64,000 nt of DNA from Amycolatopsis rifamycinica. Lineage in GTDB: Bacteria > Actinomycetota > Actinomycetes > Mycobacteriales > Pseudonocardiaceae. Under the pieces are notes generated by a model. The model was given only the letters and a program-made list of their open reading frames with translations. It was not told the origin of the DNA and ran no database searches. The stretch lies in the NCBI RefSeq assembly GCF_000695625.1, contig NZ_JMQI01000077.1, positions 62,001 through 126,000 on the forward strand, written 5' to 3'. Shown here in pieces: positions 16,525 through 25,091 of the stretch; position 1 is the stretch's first letter, and the number at the start of each line of letters is the position of its first letter. The position numbers and the translations under genes are program-made.

Positions 16525-17484
16525 CTACTGGCCCACCGCCCGGGCGAACCGCTCCGCCACCTCCCGCAGCCGCTCCACCAGTCCCGGCGGCGCCTCCTCG
16601 ACCACGAAGTCGTACCCCATCTGCGCCAGGTGGTACGGCGCCGCGTCCAGGTGGGCCGCCCCGGTCCGCACCCGGCAGCTGCTTTCGTCGATCTCCTCGA
16701 CCGTCCCCGCCGTCGGCGGGATGCGCCGGGCCAGCGCGGCGGCCGGAGCGGCCACCCGCAGGACCAGCCGGTGCGGGTACACCTCCGTCGAAAGCTGGCG
16801 GGAGACGTACTCCGCGAGGTCCGCCGCCGGGGGTTCGCGCGGGGTGAAGCGGAAGCCCGTCACCGGCGTCCCGTCGATCCGGTCCACCCGGAAGGTGCGC
16901 CAGTCCGCGCGGTCGAGGTCGAAGGCGACCAGGTACCAGCGCCGCCCCGTGTGGACCAGCCGCAGCGGCTCGACCGACCGCTGCGTCGCGGCACCGGACC
17001 GGTCGCCGTAGCCGAAGCGCAGCCGCTCGTGGTCGCGGCAGGCCGCCGCGATCGCCGTCAGCACCGAGGCGTCCACCGTCGGGCCGGCTCCCGGCAGGGA
17101 CACCGTCGCCGCCTGCAGCGCACCCACCCGCGGCCGCAGCCGGGCGGGCAGCACCTGCTCCAGTTTCGCCAGCGCGCGCACCGACGTCTCCTCGATGCCG
17201 CTGACCGTCCCGCTCGCCGCCGTGCGCAGGCCGACCGCGACCGCGACGGCCTCGTCGTCGTCCAGCAGCAGCGGCGGCAGCGCCGCGCCCGCGCCCAGCC
17301 GGTAGCCGCCCGCCACCCCGGGCGTCGCGTGCACCGGGTAGCCGAGGGAGCGCAGCCGCTCGACGTCGCGCCGGATCGTGCGGACGTCGACCTCGAGGCG
17401 GGCGGCGAGGTCGGCACCCGGCCAGTCCCGGCGCGCCTGCAGCAGCGAGAGCAGCCTGAGCAACCGTTCCGAAGTGCCGTACAT
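16525..17484 (-). CDS. WYL-domain (YafY-type) transcriptional regulator
   Basis: 319 aa from ATG 17484; an ATG seven codons upstream lies within the palindrome. It has an N-terminal HTH (RLLRLLSLLQARRDWPGADLAARLEVDVRTIRRDVERLRSLGYPV), the GGYRLGAGAALPPLLLDDDEAVAVAVGL linker, and a WYL domain (RRWYLVAFDLDRADWRTFRVDRI) with a C-terminal WCX extension. Such proteins sense nucleotides or nucleic acids. It is divergent from the cytosine-deaminase-like gene, with a palindrome in between, suggesting it controls that pair. Confidence 0.92.
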   Translation of the reverse strand: MYGTSERLLRLLSLLQARRDWPGADLAARLEVDVRTIRRDVERLRSLGYPVHATPGVAGGYRLGAGAALPPLLLDDDEAVAVAVGLRTAASGTVSGIEETSVRALAKLEQVLPARLRPRVGALQAATVSLPGAGPTVDASVLTAIAAACRDHERLRFGYGDRSGAATQRSVEPLRLVHTGRRWYLVAFDLDRADWRTFRVDRIDGTPVTGFRFTPREPPAADLAEYVSRQLSTEVYPHRLVLRVAAPAAALARRIPPTAGTVEEIDESSCRVRTGAAHLDAAPYHLAQMGYDFVVEEAPPGLVERLREVAERFARAVGQ

Positions 17485-17503
17485 GGCACGCAGTGTGCCA
17501 GAC

Positions 17504-17528
17504 ATCGCGGACAGCACCTGTCCGCGAT
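17504..17528. promoter_or_regulatory. 11-bp inverted repeat between WYL regulator and deaminase
   Basis: ATCGCGGACAG-CAC-CTGTCCGCGAT is a perfect dyad. A direct repeat TGCCAGACA occurs at 17497-17505 and again at 17564-17572, flanking it. Both lie in the 111-base divergent region and are the obvious candidate sites for the WYL regulator. Confidence 0.6.
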
Positions 17529-17595
17529 CCGCCGGAAGGGGCCGTCCCGCCGCCGAACACTTGCCAGACACCGCCCCGGCCGGAAAGAGTGGCGC

Positions 17596-18054
17596 ATGCC
17601 GATCGATCCGCACACCCTGCTCGCCGTCGCCCGCGAAGAAGCCGAGCGGGGCAAGGCCGAAGGCGGCGTGCCGATCGGGGCCGCGCTGTTCGACTCCGCG
17701 GGCACCCTGCTGGGCCGCGGGCACAACCGGCGCGTGCAGGACGGCGACCCGTCGATGCACGCCGAGACCGCGGCCTTCCGCAACGCCGGCCGGCGCCCGC
17801 ACTACCGCGACACGATCATGGTCACGACGCTCTCGCCGTGCTGGTACTGCTCCGGGCTCGTCCGTCAGTTCGGTATCGGGCACGTCGTCATCGGTGAGGC
17901 CGAGACGTTCCACGGCGGTCACGACTGGCTCGCCGGGCTCGGGGTGGAGATCACCCTGCTCGACGATCCCGGCTGCACCGCGCTGATGACGGAGTTCATC
18001 GCCGCGCGCCCGGACCTGTGGTTCGAGGACATCGGCGTCGAGAAGTCCGATTAG
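17596..18054 (+). CDS. Cytosine deaminase-like zinc nucleoside/base deaminase
   Basis: 152 aa. Zinc and catalytic motifs are intact: His55-Ala-Glu57 (SMHAETAAFRN) and Cys82/Cys85 (SPCWYCSGLV). The C-terminal LWFEDIG resembles yeast-type cytosine deaminase (Fcy1), in which the C-terminal helix closes the active site. It probably deaminates a free base such as cytosine, though guanine-type activity cannot be excluded. It is followed 62 bases later by an IPNS-like oxygenase and faces a WYL regulator, suggesting a small base-catabolic or salvage unit. Confidence 0.88.
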   Translation: MPIDPHTLLAVAREEAERGKAEGGVPIGAALFDSAGTLLGRGHNRRVQDGDPSMHAETAAFRNAGRRPHYRDTIMVTTLSPCWYCSGLVRQFGIGHVVIGEAETFHGGHDWLAGLGVEITLLDDPGCTALMTEFIAARPDLWFEDIGVEKSD

Positions 18055-18116
18055 GACAGCAGGACAACCCACGGCTTCCCCGAAGCCGGGCACGACCGTT
18101 CGTCACAGGAGCCGGT

Positions 18117-19079
18117 ATGCCGTCATCCGTTCCGCTCGTGGACCTTTCGCCGTGGTTCGCGGGCACGTCCGAGGGCCGGGCCGAAGTCGCGGGCCGGATC
18201 GACCGCGCGCTGCGCGCGTCCGGTTTCCTGCTGGTCACCGGGCACGGCGTCCCGGACGACCTGCGCCACCGGACGCGCGAGCTGGCGCGGGAGTTCTTCG
18301 CGCTGCCCGAGGACGTCAAGCAGCGCTACGCGGTCACGGTCGGCGGCCGCGGCTGGCTGCCGCCGGGCGTCGAGGCCAACGGCTACGCCGAGGGCACCGA
18401 GACCCCGCCGGACCTCAAGGAGTCCTATTCGGCGGGCGCGGACACCCGGACCGGTGTCGCCGAGGTCGACGGGTTCTGGTTCCAGCCCAACGTCTGGCCG
18501 CACGAGGTGCCCGGCCTCGGCGAGGTGGCCACGGAGTACATGCGCCGGATGCGGGCGCTGTCGGACCACCTGCTGGAGATCTTCGCCGCCGCGCTCGGCC
18601 TCGCCCAGAGCCACTTCACCCGGCACACCGGGCACCCGACGTACACGTTCAACATCAACTGGTACCCGCCGATGACCCGCGTCGGCCCGCCGGCGCCGGA
18701 CCAGTTCCGGATCGGCCCGCACACCGACTTCGGCACGGTCACGGTGCTCGACCGCCAGGCCGGCGTCGGCGGCCTGCAGGTCTGCACGGCCGACGGCGAA
18801 TGGGTGGACGCGCCGTTCCACCCGGAGGCGTTCACGGTGAACATCGGCGACCTGATGGCCCGCTGGACGGGCGACCGCTGGCGCTCGACCCGCCACCGGG
18901 TGCTGCCGCCCGCGGCGACGGCGCCGGACGAGGACCTCGTGTCGCTGATCTTCTTCTACGAGACCGATCACGACGCGCGGATCACGTCACTGGCGCCGCC
19001 GCTGGGGAGCCGGACCTACCCGGAGGTGATCGCGTCGCAGTACCTCAAGGAGAAACTGGCCGCGATCACGATGAGCTGA
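18117..19079 (+). CDS. Isopenicillin N synthase-like non-heme Fe(II) oxygenase
   Basis: 320 aa. The DIOX_N region (VPLVDLSPWFAG, SGFLLVTGHGVPDDL) is followed by the jelly-roll with the Fe triad His202-x-Asp204 (GPHTDFGTVTVL) and His260 (RWRSTRHRV). The usual RxS motif that binds the 2-oxoglutarate carboxylate reads LVS at residues 274-276 (DLVSLIFFYE), so the key Arg is absent. Either another residue takes its place or the co-substrate differs. Its neighbour is a cytosine-deaminase-like enzyme; thymine 7-hydroxylase belongs to this same superfamily, so a pyrimidine substrate is conceivable (inference). Confidence 0.87.
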   Translation: MPSSVPLVDLSPWFAGTSEGRAEVAGRIDRALRASGFLLVTGHGVPDDLRHRTRELAREFFALPEDVKQRYAVTVGGRGWLPPGVEANGYAEGTETPPDLKESYSAGADTRTGVAEVDGFWFQPNVWPHEVPGLGEVATEYMRRMRALSDHLLEIFAAALGLAQSHFTRHTGHPTYTFNINWYPPMTRVGPPAPDQFRIGPHTDFGTVTVLDRQAGVGGLQVCTADGEWVDAPFHPEAFTVNIGDLMARWTGDRWRSTRHRVLPPAATAPDEDLVSLIFFYETDHDARITSLAPPLGSRTYPEVIASQYLKEKLAAITMS

Positions 19080-19082
19080 CGA

Positions 19083-19571
19083 TCAATCGCAGATCCGCGC
19101 GGCGACCGCGGCCGGGACGTCTTCGCACAACTGTCCCGTACCCCCGTTCCGCATCACCCATTTCCCGTTCTGGTTGGCGAACAGCATGCGACCGCCGTCG
19201 AGTTCGTTGGTGAAATGGGCGAACGCCCAGGACCCCTCGCACTTGATGCGCTGCAGCCCCCTGCTGTCGACGACCAGCGCGGCGGACGCCTTTTCGTTCG
19301 CCTTGAACGCGGCTTCCAGCGTGGCCTTGGTGGCCGAGGCGCAGGCGCTCGCCGGTGTGCTCGCCTTGGCCGGCACCGGCTCCGCCACCTGCACGGGAGC
19401 GGGCGCCTTGGTGGCCGTCGTCGCCGTCACGGTCGGCGCCGCCGGCGCCGGCGCGGCCCCTTGGGCGCTCGGCGGATTCTGCTCGCCACCGCAGGCCGAA
19501 AGGGCGAACGCCAGCGCCACGACGATTCCGGTGCCGGCTCCGGCCCGCGCGAAATGAACCTTGGAATACAT
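19083..19571 (-). CDS. Small secreted lipoprotein, unknown function
   Basis: 162 aa. Lipoprotein signal peptide with lipobox ALSAC, then a Pro/Ala/Thr-rich linker of about 45 residues and a compact C-terminal domain (ACASATKATLEAAFKANEK ... IKCEGSWAFAHFT ... GQLCEDVPAAVAARICD) with four Cys. The domain has the look of small actinobacterial cell-surface domains of unknown role. Convergent with the oxygenase, three bases apart. Confidence 0.8.
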   Translation of the reverse strand: MYSKVHFARAGAGTGIVVALAFALSACGGEQNPPSAQGAAPAPAAPTVTATTATKAPAPVQVAEPVPAKASTPASACASATKATLEAAFKANEKASAALVVDSRGLQRIKCEGSWAFAHFTNELDGGRMLFANQNGKWVMRNGGTGQLCEDVPAAVAARICD

Positions 19572-19668
19572 TTGTTTCCCCCTGCGTCATCGACGGCCCC
19601 TCACCGTCTTCACAACCACCAAGACGCCCCGGGGAATTGCCGGTTGCACGCCCTTCCTAACGGGAAGG

Positions 19669-20955
19669 TCACGACTCCGGCTGGGCGCACACCGTCCGGT
19701 TCCGGCCCGCCGCCTTCGCGCGCAGCAACGCCTGCTCCGCCGCCAGCAGCGCGTCGTCGAGGAGCCCGGCCGAGCAGCCCGCCACGCCGATCGACACGGT
19801 CACCCCGACGAACTGGGGGCCGTCGCCCGAAGGCTTCAGCGCCACCAGCGTCGAGGCGATCCGCAGCCGGATGCGCTCGGCGATCGCCATCGCGTCGAAG
19901 GGGCCGGTGCCGGGCAGCAGCACCGCGAACTCCTCGCCGCCGGTGCGGCCCACCAGATCGGCGGACCGCACTTCGTCGCGCAGGGCGCCCGCGACCGCGC
20001 GCAGGACGGCGTCGCCGACGCGGCCGCCGTAGCGGTCGTTGAGCAGGCGGAAGTGGTCGAGGTCGAGCAGCAGCACGGCCGGGCCGGGACCGTGCGCGCC
20101 GAGGCGGTCCAGCCGGGCCTCGGCGGCGCCGCGCCAGGACGCGGCGGTCAGCACGCCGGTGCCCGGATCGAGGGTGACGTGGTCGCGGCGGCCTGCCCCC
20201 AGTCCGCCGCGGTGCAGCACGACGGTGGCGCCGGCCAGCACCGGGACCAGCAGCGGCGCGGCGACGGCGGCCCAGGCCAGCGGGAGGCCGAACGCCGTCA
20301 TCGCGGCGTCGAAGGCGTGTCCCGGCGCGGCTTCGCGCGGGCGGCGGGGCCCGTCGGCGCCGGTCACGAGGGCGGCGTTGACGGCGAGGAACACCAGCCC
20401 GGCGGCGGTGAGCAGGAGCACGGTCCGGCTGTCGAGGACCGCGCCGAGCGGCCGGGCGGCGGTCGCGGTGAGGAAGGCACCGGCGGCGAGCCCGGCCAGC
20501 GCCGTCGCCGCGGCGCCGAACACCTGCCGGTGGACGGGCTTTCTGCGGACCCGGAACCACTGGTGCGCCGCGGAGAGCACGACCAGCGCGACGGCGAGTG
20601 CGGGCCGGAGCACGAGCACCCCGGCGAAGATCCACGGGGTGTCGACCCCGGGCCCCAGGAGGGTTTCCTCCCGGTGGCGCTCGACCGGCCGCGCGAGCTC
20701 CGCCGACACCAGCATCCCGGCCGCGAGCAGCGCGAACGGCACCAGCATCGCGGCGAGCGGCGGGAACCGGAGGGCGGCGAGCACGACGGCGGCGACGGCG
20801 AGGACGTCGACCCCGACGAGGTACCAGACCTGGCCGCGGCGCGGCAGCCGCCACAACGCCCACTGCCGCAGGGCCCAGCACCGCAGGACGAGGGCGGGCA
20901 GGAACCGGCCCGGGCGGCGTCCTCCGCCGGCGGCGACCGTGGAATCCCCCACCAT
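19669..20955 (-). CDS. Membrane diguanylate cyclase (GGDEF), catalytically intact
   Basis: 428 aa. About 240 N-terminal residues form several membrane helices (VWYLVGVDVLAVAAVVLAAL, LAAMLVPFALLAAGMLV, FAGVLVLRPALAVALVVL, and others). The C-terminal GGDEF domain has HVTLDPGTGVLTAAS, LLLDLDHFRLLNDRYG and the active-site VGRTGGEEFAVLL. An inhibitory-site RxxD (RSAD) lies five residues before GGEEF, so product feedback is expected. It should make c-di-GMP, which in actinomycetes controls development. It shares its upstream region with a divergent chitinase gene. Confidence 0.92.
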   Translation of the reverse strand: MVGDSTVAAGGGRRPGRFLPALVLRCWALRQWALWRLPRRGQVWYLVGVDVLAVAAVVLAALRFPPLAAMLVPFALLAAGMLVSAELARPVERHREETLLGPGVDTPWIFAGVLVLRPALAVALVVLSAAHQWFRVRRKPVHRQVFGAAATALAGLAAGAFLTATAARPLGAVLDSRTVLLLTAAGLVFLAVNAALVTGADGPRRPREAAPGHAFDAAMTAFGLPLAWAAVAAPLLVPVLAGATVVLHRGGLGAGRRDHVTLDPGTGVLTAASWRGAAEARLDRLGAHGPGPAVLLLDLDHFRLLNDRYGGRVGDAVLRAVAGALRDEVRSADLVGRTGGEEFAVLLPGTGPFDAMAIAERIRLRIASTLVALKPSGDGPQFVGVTVSIGVAGCSAGLLDDALLAAEQALLRAKAAGRNRTVCAQPES

Positions 20956-21073
20956 TTCGGCAAACTAGCCGGAATGCGGGCCCGTGTCACTCCGCCTTCA
21001 GGGGAATTTCACATCGGCGGCCCGCGGCGGCACCGTGGGTCATTTTCCGACCGGTGGAGGGTTGACACACAAC

Positions 21074-21089
21074 ATTGGTCTAGTCCACT
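21074..21089. promoter_or_regulatory. DasR-type (dre) operator upstream of the chitinase
   Basis: ATTGGTCTAGTCCACT matches the DasR-responsive element ACTGGTCTAGACCACT at 14 of 16 positions. A TTGACA -35-like box lies at 21062-21067 just upstream. DasR senses glucosamine 6-phosphate-type signals and controls chitin and GlcNAc use in actinomycetes. Confidence 0.8.
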
Positions 21090-21105
21090 GTGTGATGGCA
21101 CACAG
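21088..21105. promoter_or_regulatory. Second inverted repeat overlapping the DasR site
   Basis: CTGTGTG-ATGG-CACACAG is a perfect 7-bp dyad abutting the dre, 70 bases before the chitinase ATG. It could be a site for another regulator or a hairpin in the leader. Confidence 0.45.
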
Positions 21106-21174
21106 CACTCCTCCCGGGTTGATCCCGCCGCCTCAAACCGGAGGTGCTCCACCTGCGCGTTTCGGAGGACCCCC

Positions 21175-22134
21175 ATGAAATCAGTGCGCCGTCTCCTCAC
21201 TCTCGCGGCCGCGGCTTCGGCCGCGCTGGCGACGACGGTCGGGCTCGCCCCGCAGGCCATGGCCGCGGTCGACCCCGTGCTCGCGTCCCCGTACCTGTAC
21301 CAGTGGGGCGGGCAGACCAGCCCGACCGCCGCGATGTCCGCGACGGGCGTGAAAGCGTTTACGCTCGCCTTCGTCCTGTCCGACGGGACCTGCAACCCCA
21401 AGTGGGACGGCAGCCGGTCGCTGACCGGCTCCGACAAGACGATGATCCAGAACATCCGCAACGCGGGCGGGGACGTGATCCCCTCCTTCGGCGGCTGGTC
21501 CGGCACGAAGCTGGGCTCGAAGTGCACATCGGCCTCCGCGCTCGCCGGTGCCTACCAGAAGGTGATCGACGCCTACGGGCTCAAGGCGATCGACCTCGAC
21601 ATCGAGAACACCGACGAGTTCCAGAACAACACGGTGCAGGACCGCATCCTCAACGCGGTCAAGCTGACCAAGCAGAAGAACCCGGACCTCAAGGTCGTCA
21701 TCACCATCGGCACCACCACGACCGGCCCCGACTCCTGGGGCAAGCGCCTGATCAACCAGGCCAAGGCGATCGGCGCGGGGGTCGACGTCTGGTCGGTCAT
21801 GCCGTTCGACTTCTCCGACGGCGGTGACATGGCCGCCCTGACGAAGTCGGCGGTCGACGGGCTGAAGAACCAGCTCAAGTCCACGTTCGGCTGGAGCGAC
21901 GACACCGCCTACCGGCACAGCGGCCTCTCCTCGATGAACGGCAAGACCGACAACGCGGGCGAGACGGTCACCGTCGCGAACTTCACCTCCATCCGCGGCT
22001 ACGCGGCCAGCCATCACCTGGCCCGCTTCACGTTCTGGGCCACCAACCGCGACTGCAGCGGTGGCGGCGAGTGCAGCGGCATCACCCAGGACAAGTACGC
22101 GTTCACCAAGATCGTCGCCGGCTACACCGGCTGA
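21175..22134 (+). CDS. Secreted GH18 chitinase, single domain
   Basis: 319 aa, GGAGG ribosome site. Sec signal peptide ending near AMA (residue 30). The catalytic GH18 motif is KAIDLDIEN with Glu144 as proton donor; the SxGG-like VIPSFGGWSG and the downstream VWSVMPFDFSDGG (substrate-binding Met/Asp) are present, and FTFWATNRD near the C-terminus supplies the conserved Trp. There is no chitin-binding module. Probably releases chitooligosaccharides outside the cell. The DasR operator upstream links it to GlcNAc signalling. Confidence 0.93.
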   Translation: MKSVRRLLTLAAAASAALATTVGLAPQAMAAVDPVLASPYLYQWGGQTSPTAAMSATGVKAFTLAFVLSDGTCNPKWDGSRSLTGSDKTMIQNIRNAGGDVIPSFGGWSGTKLGSKCTSASALAGAYQKVIDAYGLKAIDLDIENTDEFQNNTVQDRILNAVKLTKQKNPDLKVVITIGTTTTGPDSWGKRLINQAKAIGAGVDVWSVMPFDFSDGGDMAALTKSAVDGLKNQLKSTFGWSDDTAYRHSGLSSMNGKTDNAGETVTVANFTSIRGYAASHHLARFTFWATNRDCSGGGECSGITQDKYAFTKIVAGYTG

Positions 22135-22163
22135 CCCGGACCCGTAGTGGGGCCGTCGGGGGT

Positions 22164-22193
22164 CCTCTCACCGGCATCGGGGCCGGTGAGGGG
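22164..22193. terminator. Bidirectional hairpin terminator after chitinase
   Basis: CTCACCGGC (22167-22175) pairs with GCCGGTGAG (22182-22190) across a 6-base loop, and flanking bases extend the stem. It lies between convergent genes. Confidence 0.7.
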
Positions 22194-22204
22194 GCCTTCG
22201 CGGG

Positions 22205-22681
22205 TCAGCGCCCCCAGCCACCGCAGTAGTACGGGTTGCACGGGTAGTGGCTCCACCGCGGGTCTCCTGTGGACGGCGGCGGCGTGGACGGCGACGGCAG
22301 CGTGACGGTCACCGTCGGCGTCGGCGTCGGCGTCCGGCGCGCGTGCATCACCACCGGCGACGGCGTGGTGGTCTCGGTCGGCACGGCCAAGGCGGTCGAC
22401 GCCGGGACGGCCGTGGCCGGCTGCAGCTGCGGGAACTGTGTGGAACCCGGCACCGGCTCCGGTCGCGACGCGAGCACGAGCACCAGCCCGCCCAGCGCCA
22501 CGAGCACCGCCGACACCAGCGCCACCCGCGCCGCCCCACCGGGCCCGGCCGCGGGCTCGGTTCCCCGGCGCGCCGCCAGCTCGGCCGCCCGCGAGCCCGG
22601 TTCGCGCGGCCGCGCGCCGGTCTGCCTGAGCAGCTCGTCGACCGTGACCCGGTCCCGTCGCCTGCGCGCACTGCGCGTCAT
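22205..22681 (-). CDS. Unknown single-pass membrane protein with Pro/Thr-rich external tail
   Basis: 158 aa. Basic cytoplasmic N-terminus (TRSARRRRDRVTVDELLRQTG), one membrane helix (VALVSAVLVALGGLVLVLA), then a Thr/Pro-rich extracellular region (TPTPTPTVTVTLPSPSTPPP) ending in a Cys-containing tail SHYPCNPYYCGGWGR. The topology resembles small actinomycete cell-wall-spanning proteins. No function recognised. Confidence 0.7.
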   Translation of the reverse strand: MTRSARRRRDRVTVDELLRQTGARPREPGSRAAELAARRGTEPAAGPGGAARVALVSAVLVALGGLVLVLASRPEPVPGSTQFPQLQPATAVPASTALAVPTETTTPSPVVMHARRTPTPTPTVTVTLPSPSTPPPSTGDPRWSHYPCNPYYCGGWGR

Positions 22682-22837
22682 GCACGACCTCCACCCGATA
22701 CCGCCGCCGCCGCGCTCGCCCGCGACGGCCTGATCGGGGTGGATAGTAGGAAACCCTTGCGCCAGTTGTAAACGCGCTGATCGCCGCGGTCCCGTTATCG
22801 TTTCGAGACAACCGGATCGCGTTCCCGGCCGTAGCCG

Positions 22838-24619
22838 TCAACGAGCGGCGATCCGCCGCCGCAACCCCGCCACCCGCCGGGTCACCGGGGTGAACTCCGG
22901 CAGCTTCAGCAACGCCAGCAACCCGAACGGCACGGCCATCCCGAGCAGCCCCTGCACCGGCAGCTTCACCCACGCCGCGGGGATCACGCCGAGCGACGCG
23001 GGCACCGCGTGCCCGGCGAGCACCGCGGCCACCACGCCCAGCCCGCTCACCGACAGCGTGATCAGCCCGACCCGCAGCGACCGCTTGCTGCGCAGGTGGC
23101 CGAGCCGGACCCACAGCCAGACCTGGCCGAGGACGGCCCCGACCACGAACCCCGCGCCGTTGACGAGCATGACGCCGTAGACGACGTGCTCGCCGTCGAG
23201 CAGTCCGCGGCAGAGCAGCAGCAGCGGGATCTTCACCGCCGTCATCACCAGCATGATCAGCGTGGGCGTGCGAGCGTCCTTCATCGCGTAGAACACCCGC
23301 AGCTGCAGCATGACCAGCGCGAACGGCAGCAACCCGACGGCGGAGACGGCCAGCGTCTGGCCGAGCCGCTCGGCGTCGTCGAGGGTGCCGCGGCCCCAGG
23401 TGAAGATGGCGATGCCGATCGGCGTGCCGACCACCGCCAGCACCGCCGAGATGGGCACGAACAGCACCGTGGACATGCGTGAGGCGAGCGAGAGGTCGCC
23501 GACGAGCGACACCGTGTCGCCGTCCGCGGCGGCGCGGCTCATCCGCGGCATCAGCGCGGTCAGCAGCGAAACGCCGAGGATGCCGTAGGGCAGCTGGAAG
23601 AGCAGGGACGCGTAGCTGTAGGCCGTCACGCCGCCGCTGTTGCCGCCGGTCAGCACCCGGGTGGTGATGACGAACCCGACGTGGCTGACCACGACGTAGC
23701 CGAGGATCCACGCGGCCAGCCCGCCGAACTCCTTGATCCGCGGGTCGAAGCCCCAGCGCCAGCGGAACCGGAACCCGGTGCGCAGCAACGCCGGGATGAG
23801 CACGACCGCCTGCGCGACGATGCCCAGGGTGGTGCCGAGGCCGAGCACGAGGAGCTTGGGGTCGCTCATCCGGACCGGGTCGAGGGTCAGTTCCCCCGGC
23901 ACGACGGCGAACACGACGAGCGTGCCGGTGACGACGACGTTGTTCAGCACCGGCGCCCAGGCCGGCGGGCCGAAGACGTTCTGCGCGTTGAGGATGGCCG
24001 AGAGCAGCGCGAACAGGCCGTAGAAGAGGATCTGCGGCAGCAGCAGGTACGCCAGCGCGGTGGTCAGCGCCGGGTTCGCCGTCGGAGACGATTTGTCGAC
24101 GTAGAGCGCGGTGAACAGCGGGGCGATGGCCACCGCGACGGCCGTGCCGACGGCGAGCAGCACCAGCGCCATCGTGATCAGCCGCTGGGTGTAGGCGCGG
24201 CCGCCGTCGGCGTCGTCGTGCGAGCGGACCAGCAGCGGCACCACGACGCTGGCCAGGACACCGCCGAAGAGCAGTTCGAAGACGATGTTGGGCAGGGTGT
24301 TCGCGACGGTGAAGGAGTCGTTGACGACCCCGGCCCCGGCCACGGCGGCGAGCAGCAGTTTCGCGACGAACCCGGTGACGCGGCTGACGGCGGAGGCGAC
24401 CGCCATCCGGCCGCTGGAGCGGGCCAGCGACGAGCCGGCGCCTTCGCCGCGGCCGGCGCTGACCGGCGAAGCGGGCGGCCGCGCGACGATCTGACCGGCG
24501 AACTCGTCGTAGGGCCGCCGGGAGACGTCCGGGTCACGGGTCGGCCAGTGCGGGCCCCGCAGCTCGCTCGGGAGGAAGACCGTCGCCTCGTCGTCCACCG
24601 GTGGTGGGTGCTCCGCCAT
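22838..24619 (-). CDS. murJ: MurJ-type lipid II flippase
   Basis: 593 aa. After a cytosolic N-terminal extension of about 70 residues come 14 expected helices with MurJ hallmarks: VASAVSRVTGFVAKLLLAAVAG, NDSFTVANTLPNIVFELLFGGVLASVVVPLL, LYVDKSS, VTAYSYASLLFQLPYGILGVSLLTALMPRMSR and LRVFYAMKDARTPT. It should flip lipid II across the membrane for peptidoglycan synthesis. In many actinobacteria murJ lies near the origin with sigM and trx genes; here its neighbours are unknown genes, so it may be a second copy or a rearranged locus. Confidence 0.93.
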   Translation of the reverse strand: MAEHPPPVDDEATVFLPSELRGPHWPTRDPDVSRRPYDEFAGQIVARPPASPVSAGRGEGAGSSLARSSGRMAVASAVSRVTGFVAKLLLAAVAGAGVVNDSFTVANTLPNIVFELLFGGVLASVVVPLLVRSHDDADGGRAYTQRLITMALVLLAVGTAVAVAIAPLFTALYVDKSSPTANPALTTALAYLLLPQILFYGLFALLSAILNAQNVFGPPAWAPVLNNVVVTGTLVVFAVVPGELTLDPVRMSDPKLLVLGLGTTLGIVAQAVVLIPALLRTGFRFRWRWGFDPRIKEFGGLAAWILGYVVVSHVGFVITTRVLTGGNSGGVTAYSYASLLFQLPYGILGVSLLTALMPRMSRAAADGDTVSLVGDLSLASRMSTVLFVPISAVLAVVGTPIGIAIFTWGRGTLDDAERLGQTLAVSAVGLLPFALVMLQLRVFYAMKDARTPTLIMLVMTAVKIPLLLLCRGLLDGEHVVYGVMLVNGAGFVVGAVLGQVWLWVRLGHLRSKRSLRVGLITLSVSGLGVVAAVLAGHAVPASLGVIPAAWVKLPVQGLLGMAVPFGLLALLKLPEFTPVTRRVAGLRRRIAAR

Positions 24620-24694
24620 GGGAACAAGCCTGCCAGGTCAGGGGCATCGAGGGGAGACCGAACACTTGTTCGGCACCACGACCCTGCGTGACGC

Positions 24695-24952
24695 TCAGGC
24701 GGCGGCGGTGATCTCCAGCGCGGCCTGCCCGGCCTCGGTCAGCTCGGCGGCCACCCGCCCGGTAGCGCCTTCGACGGCGGGCCGCAGGTAGCCACCGTGG
24801 GCGAGGGCGTGCGCGGTGCTCTGATCGCAGCAGGCGAATCCGTCGACGAAGAGGTCGGGCTCGCAGCTGCACGACATCTGCGCACGCCCCTCGGCCACCG
24901 CCTTCAGCATCGCCATCGCGCGGTGGGTGAGCTCGACTCGGGAACCGGACAC
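24695..24952 (-). CDS. Small hypothetical protein (85 aa)
   Basis: GTG start with a GAGGAAGG site upstream. It contains CSCEPDLFVDGFACCDQ, a Cys-rich patch that could bind metal, and ends in a MarR-like wing fragment (GRVAAELTEAGQAALE). I do not recognise the family. It lies alone downstream of a TetR gene on the same strand. Confidence 0.7.
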   Translation of the reverse strand: MSGSRVELTHRAMAMLKAVAEGRAQMSCSCEPDLFVDGFACCDQSTAHALAHGGYLRPAVEGATGRVAAELTEAGQAALEITAAA

Positions 24953-25091
24953 CGGACTGCCTTCCTCTTTCTTCGCCGCTACAACGGGTTATTCGCCCGT
25001 TGGGCCGATTGTGTTACTTACGGCACTATGACGTTCGAGGTGCGGGTGAGGTTCCGTGCTGTTTCCGGGATGCCGTTCCGGCTCCGCTCGC

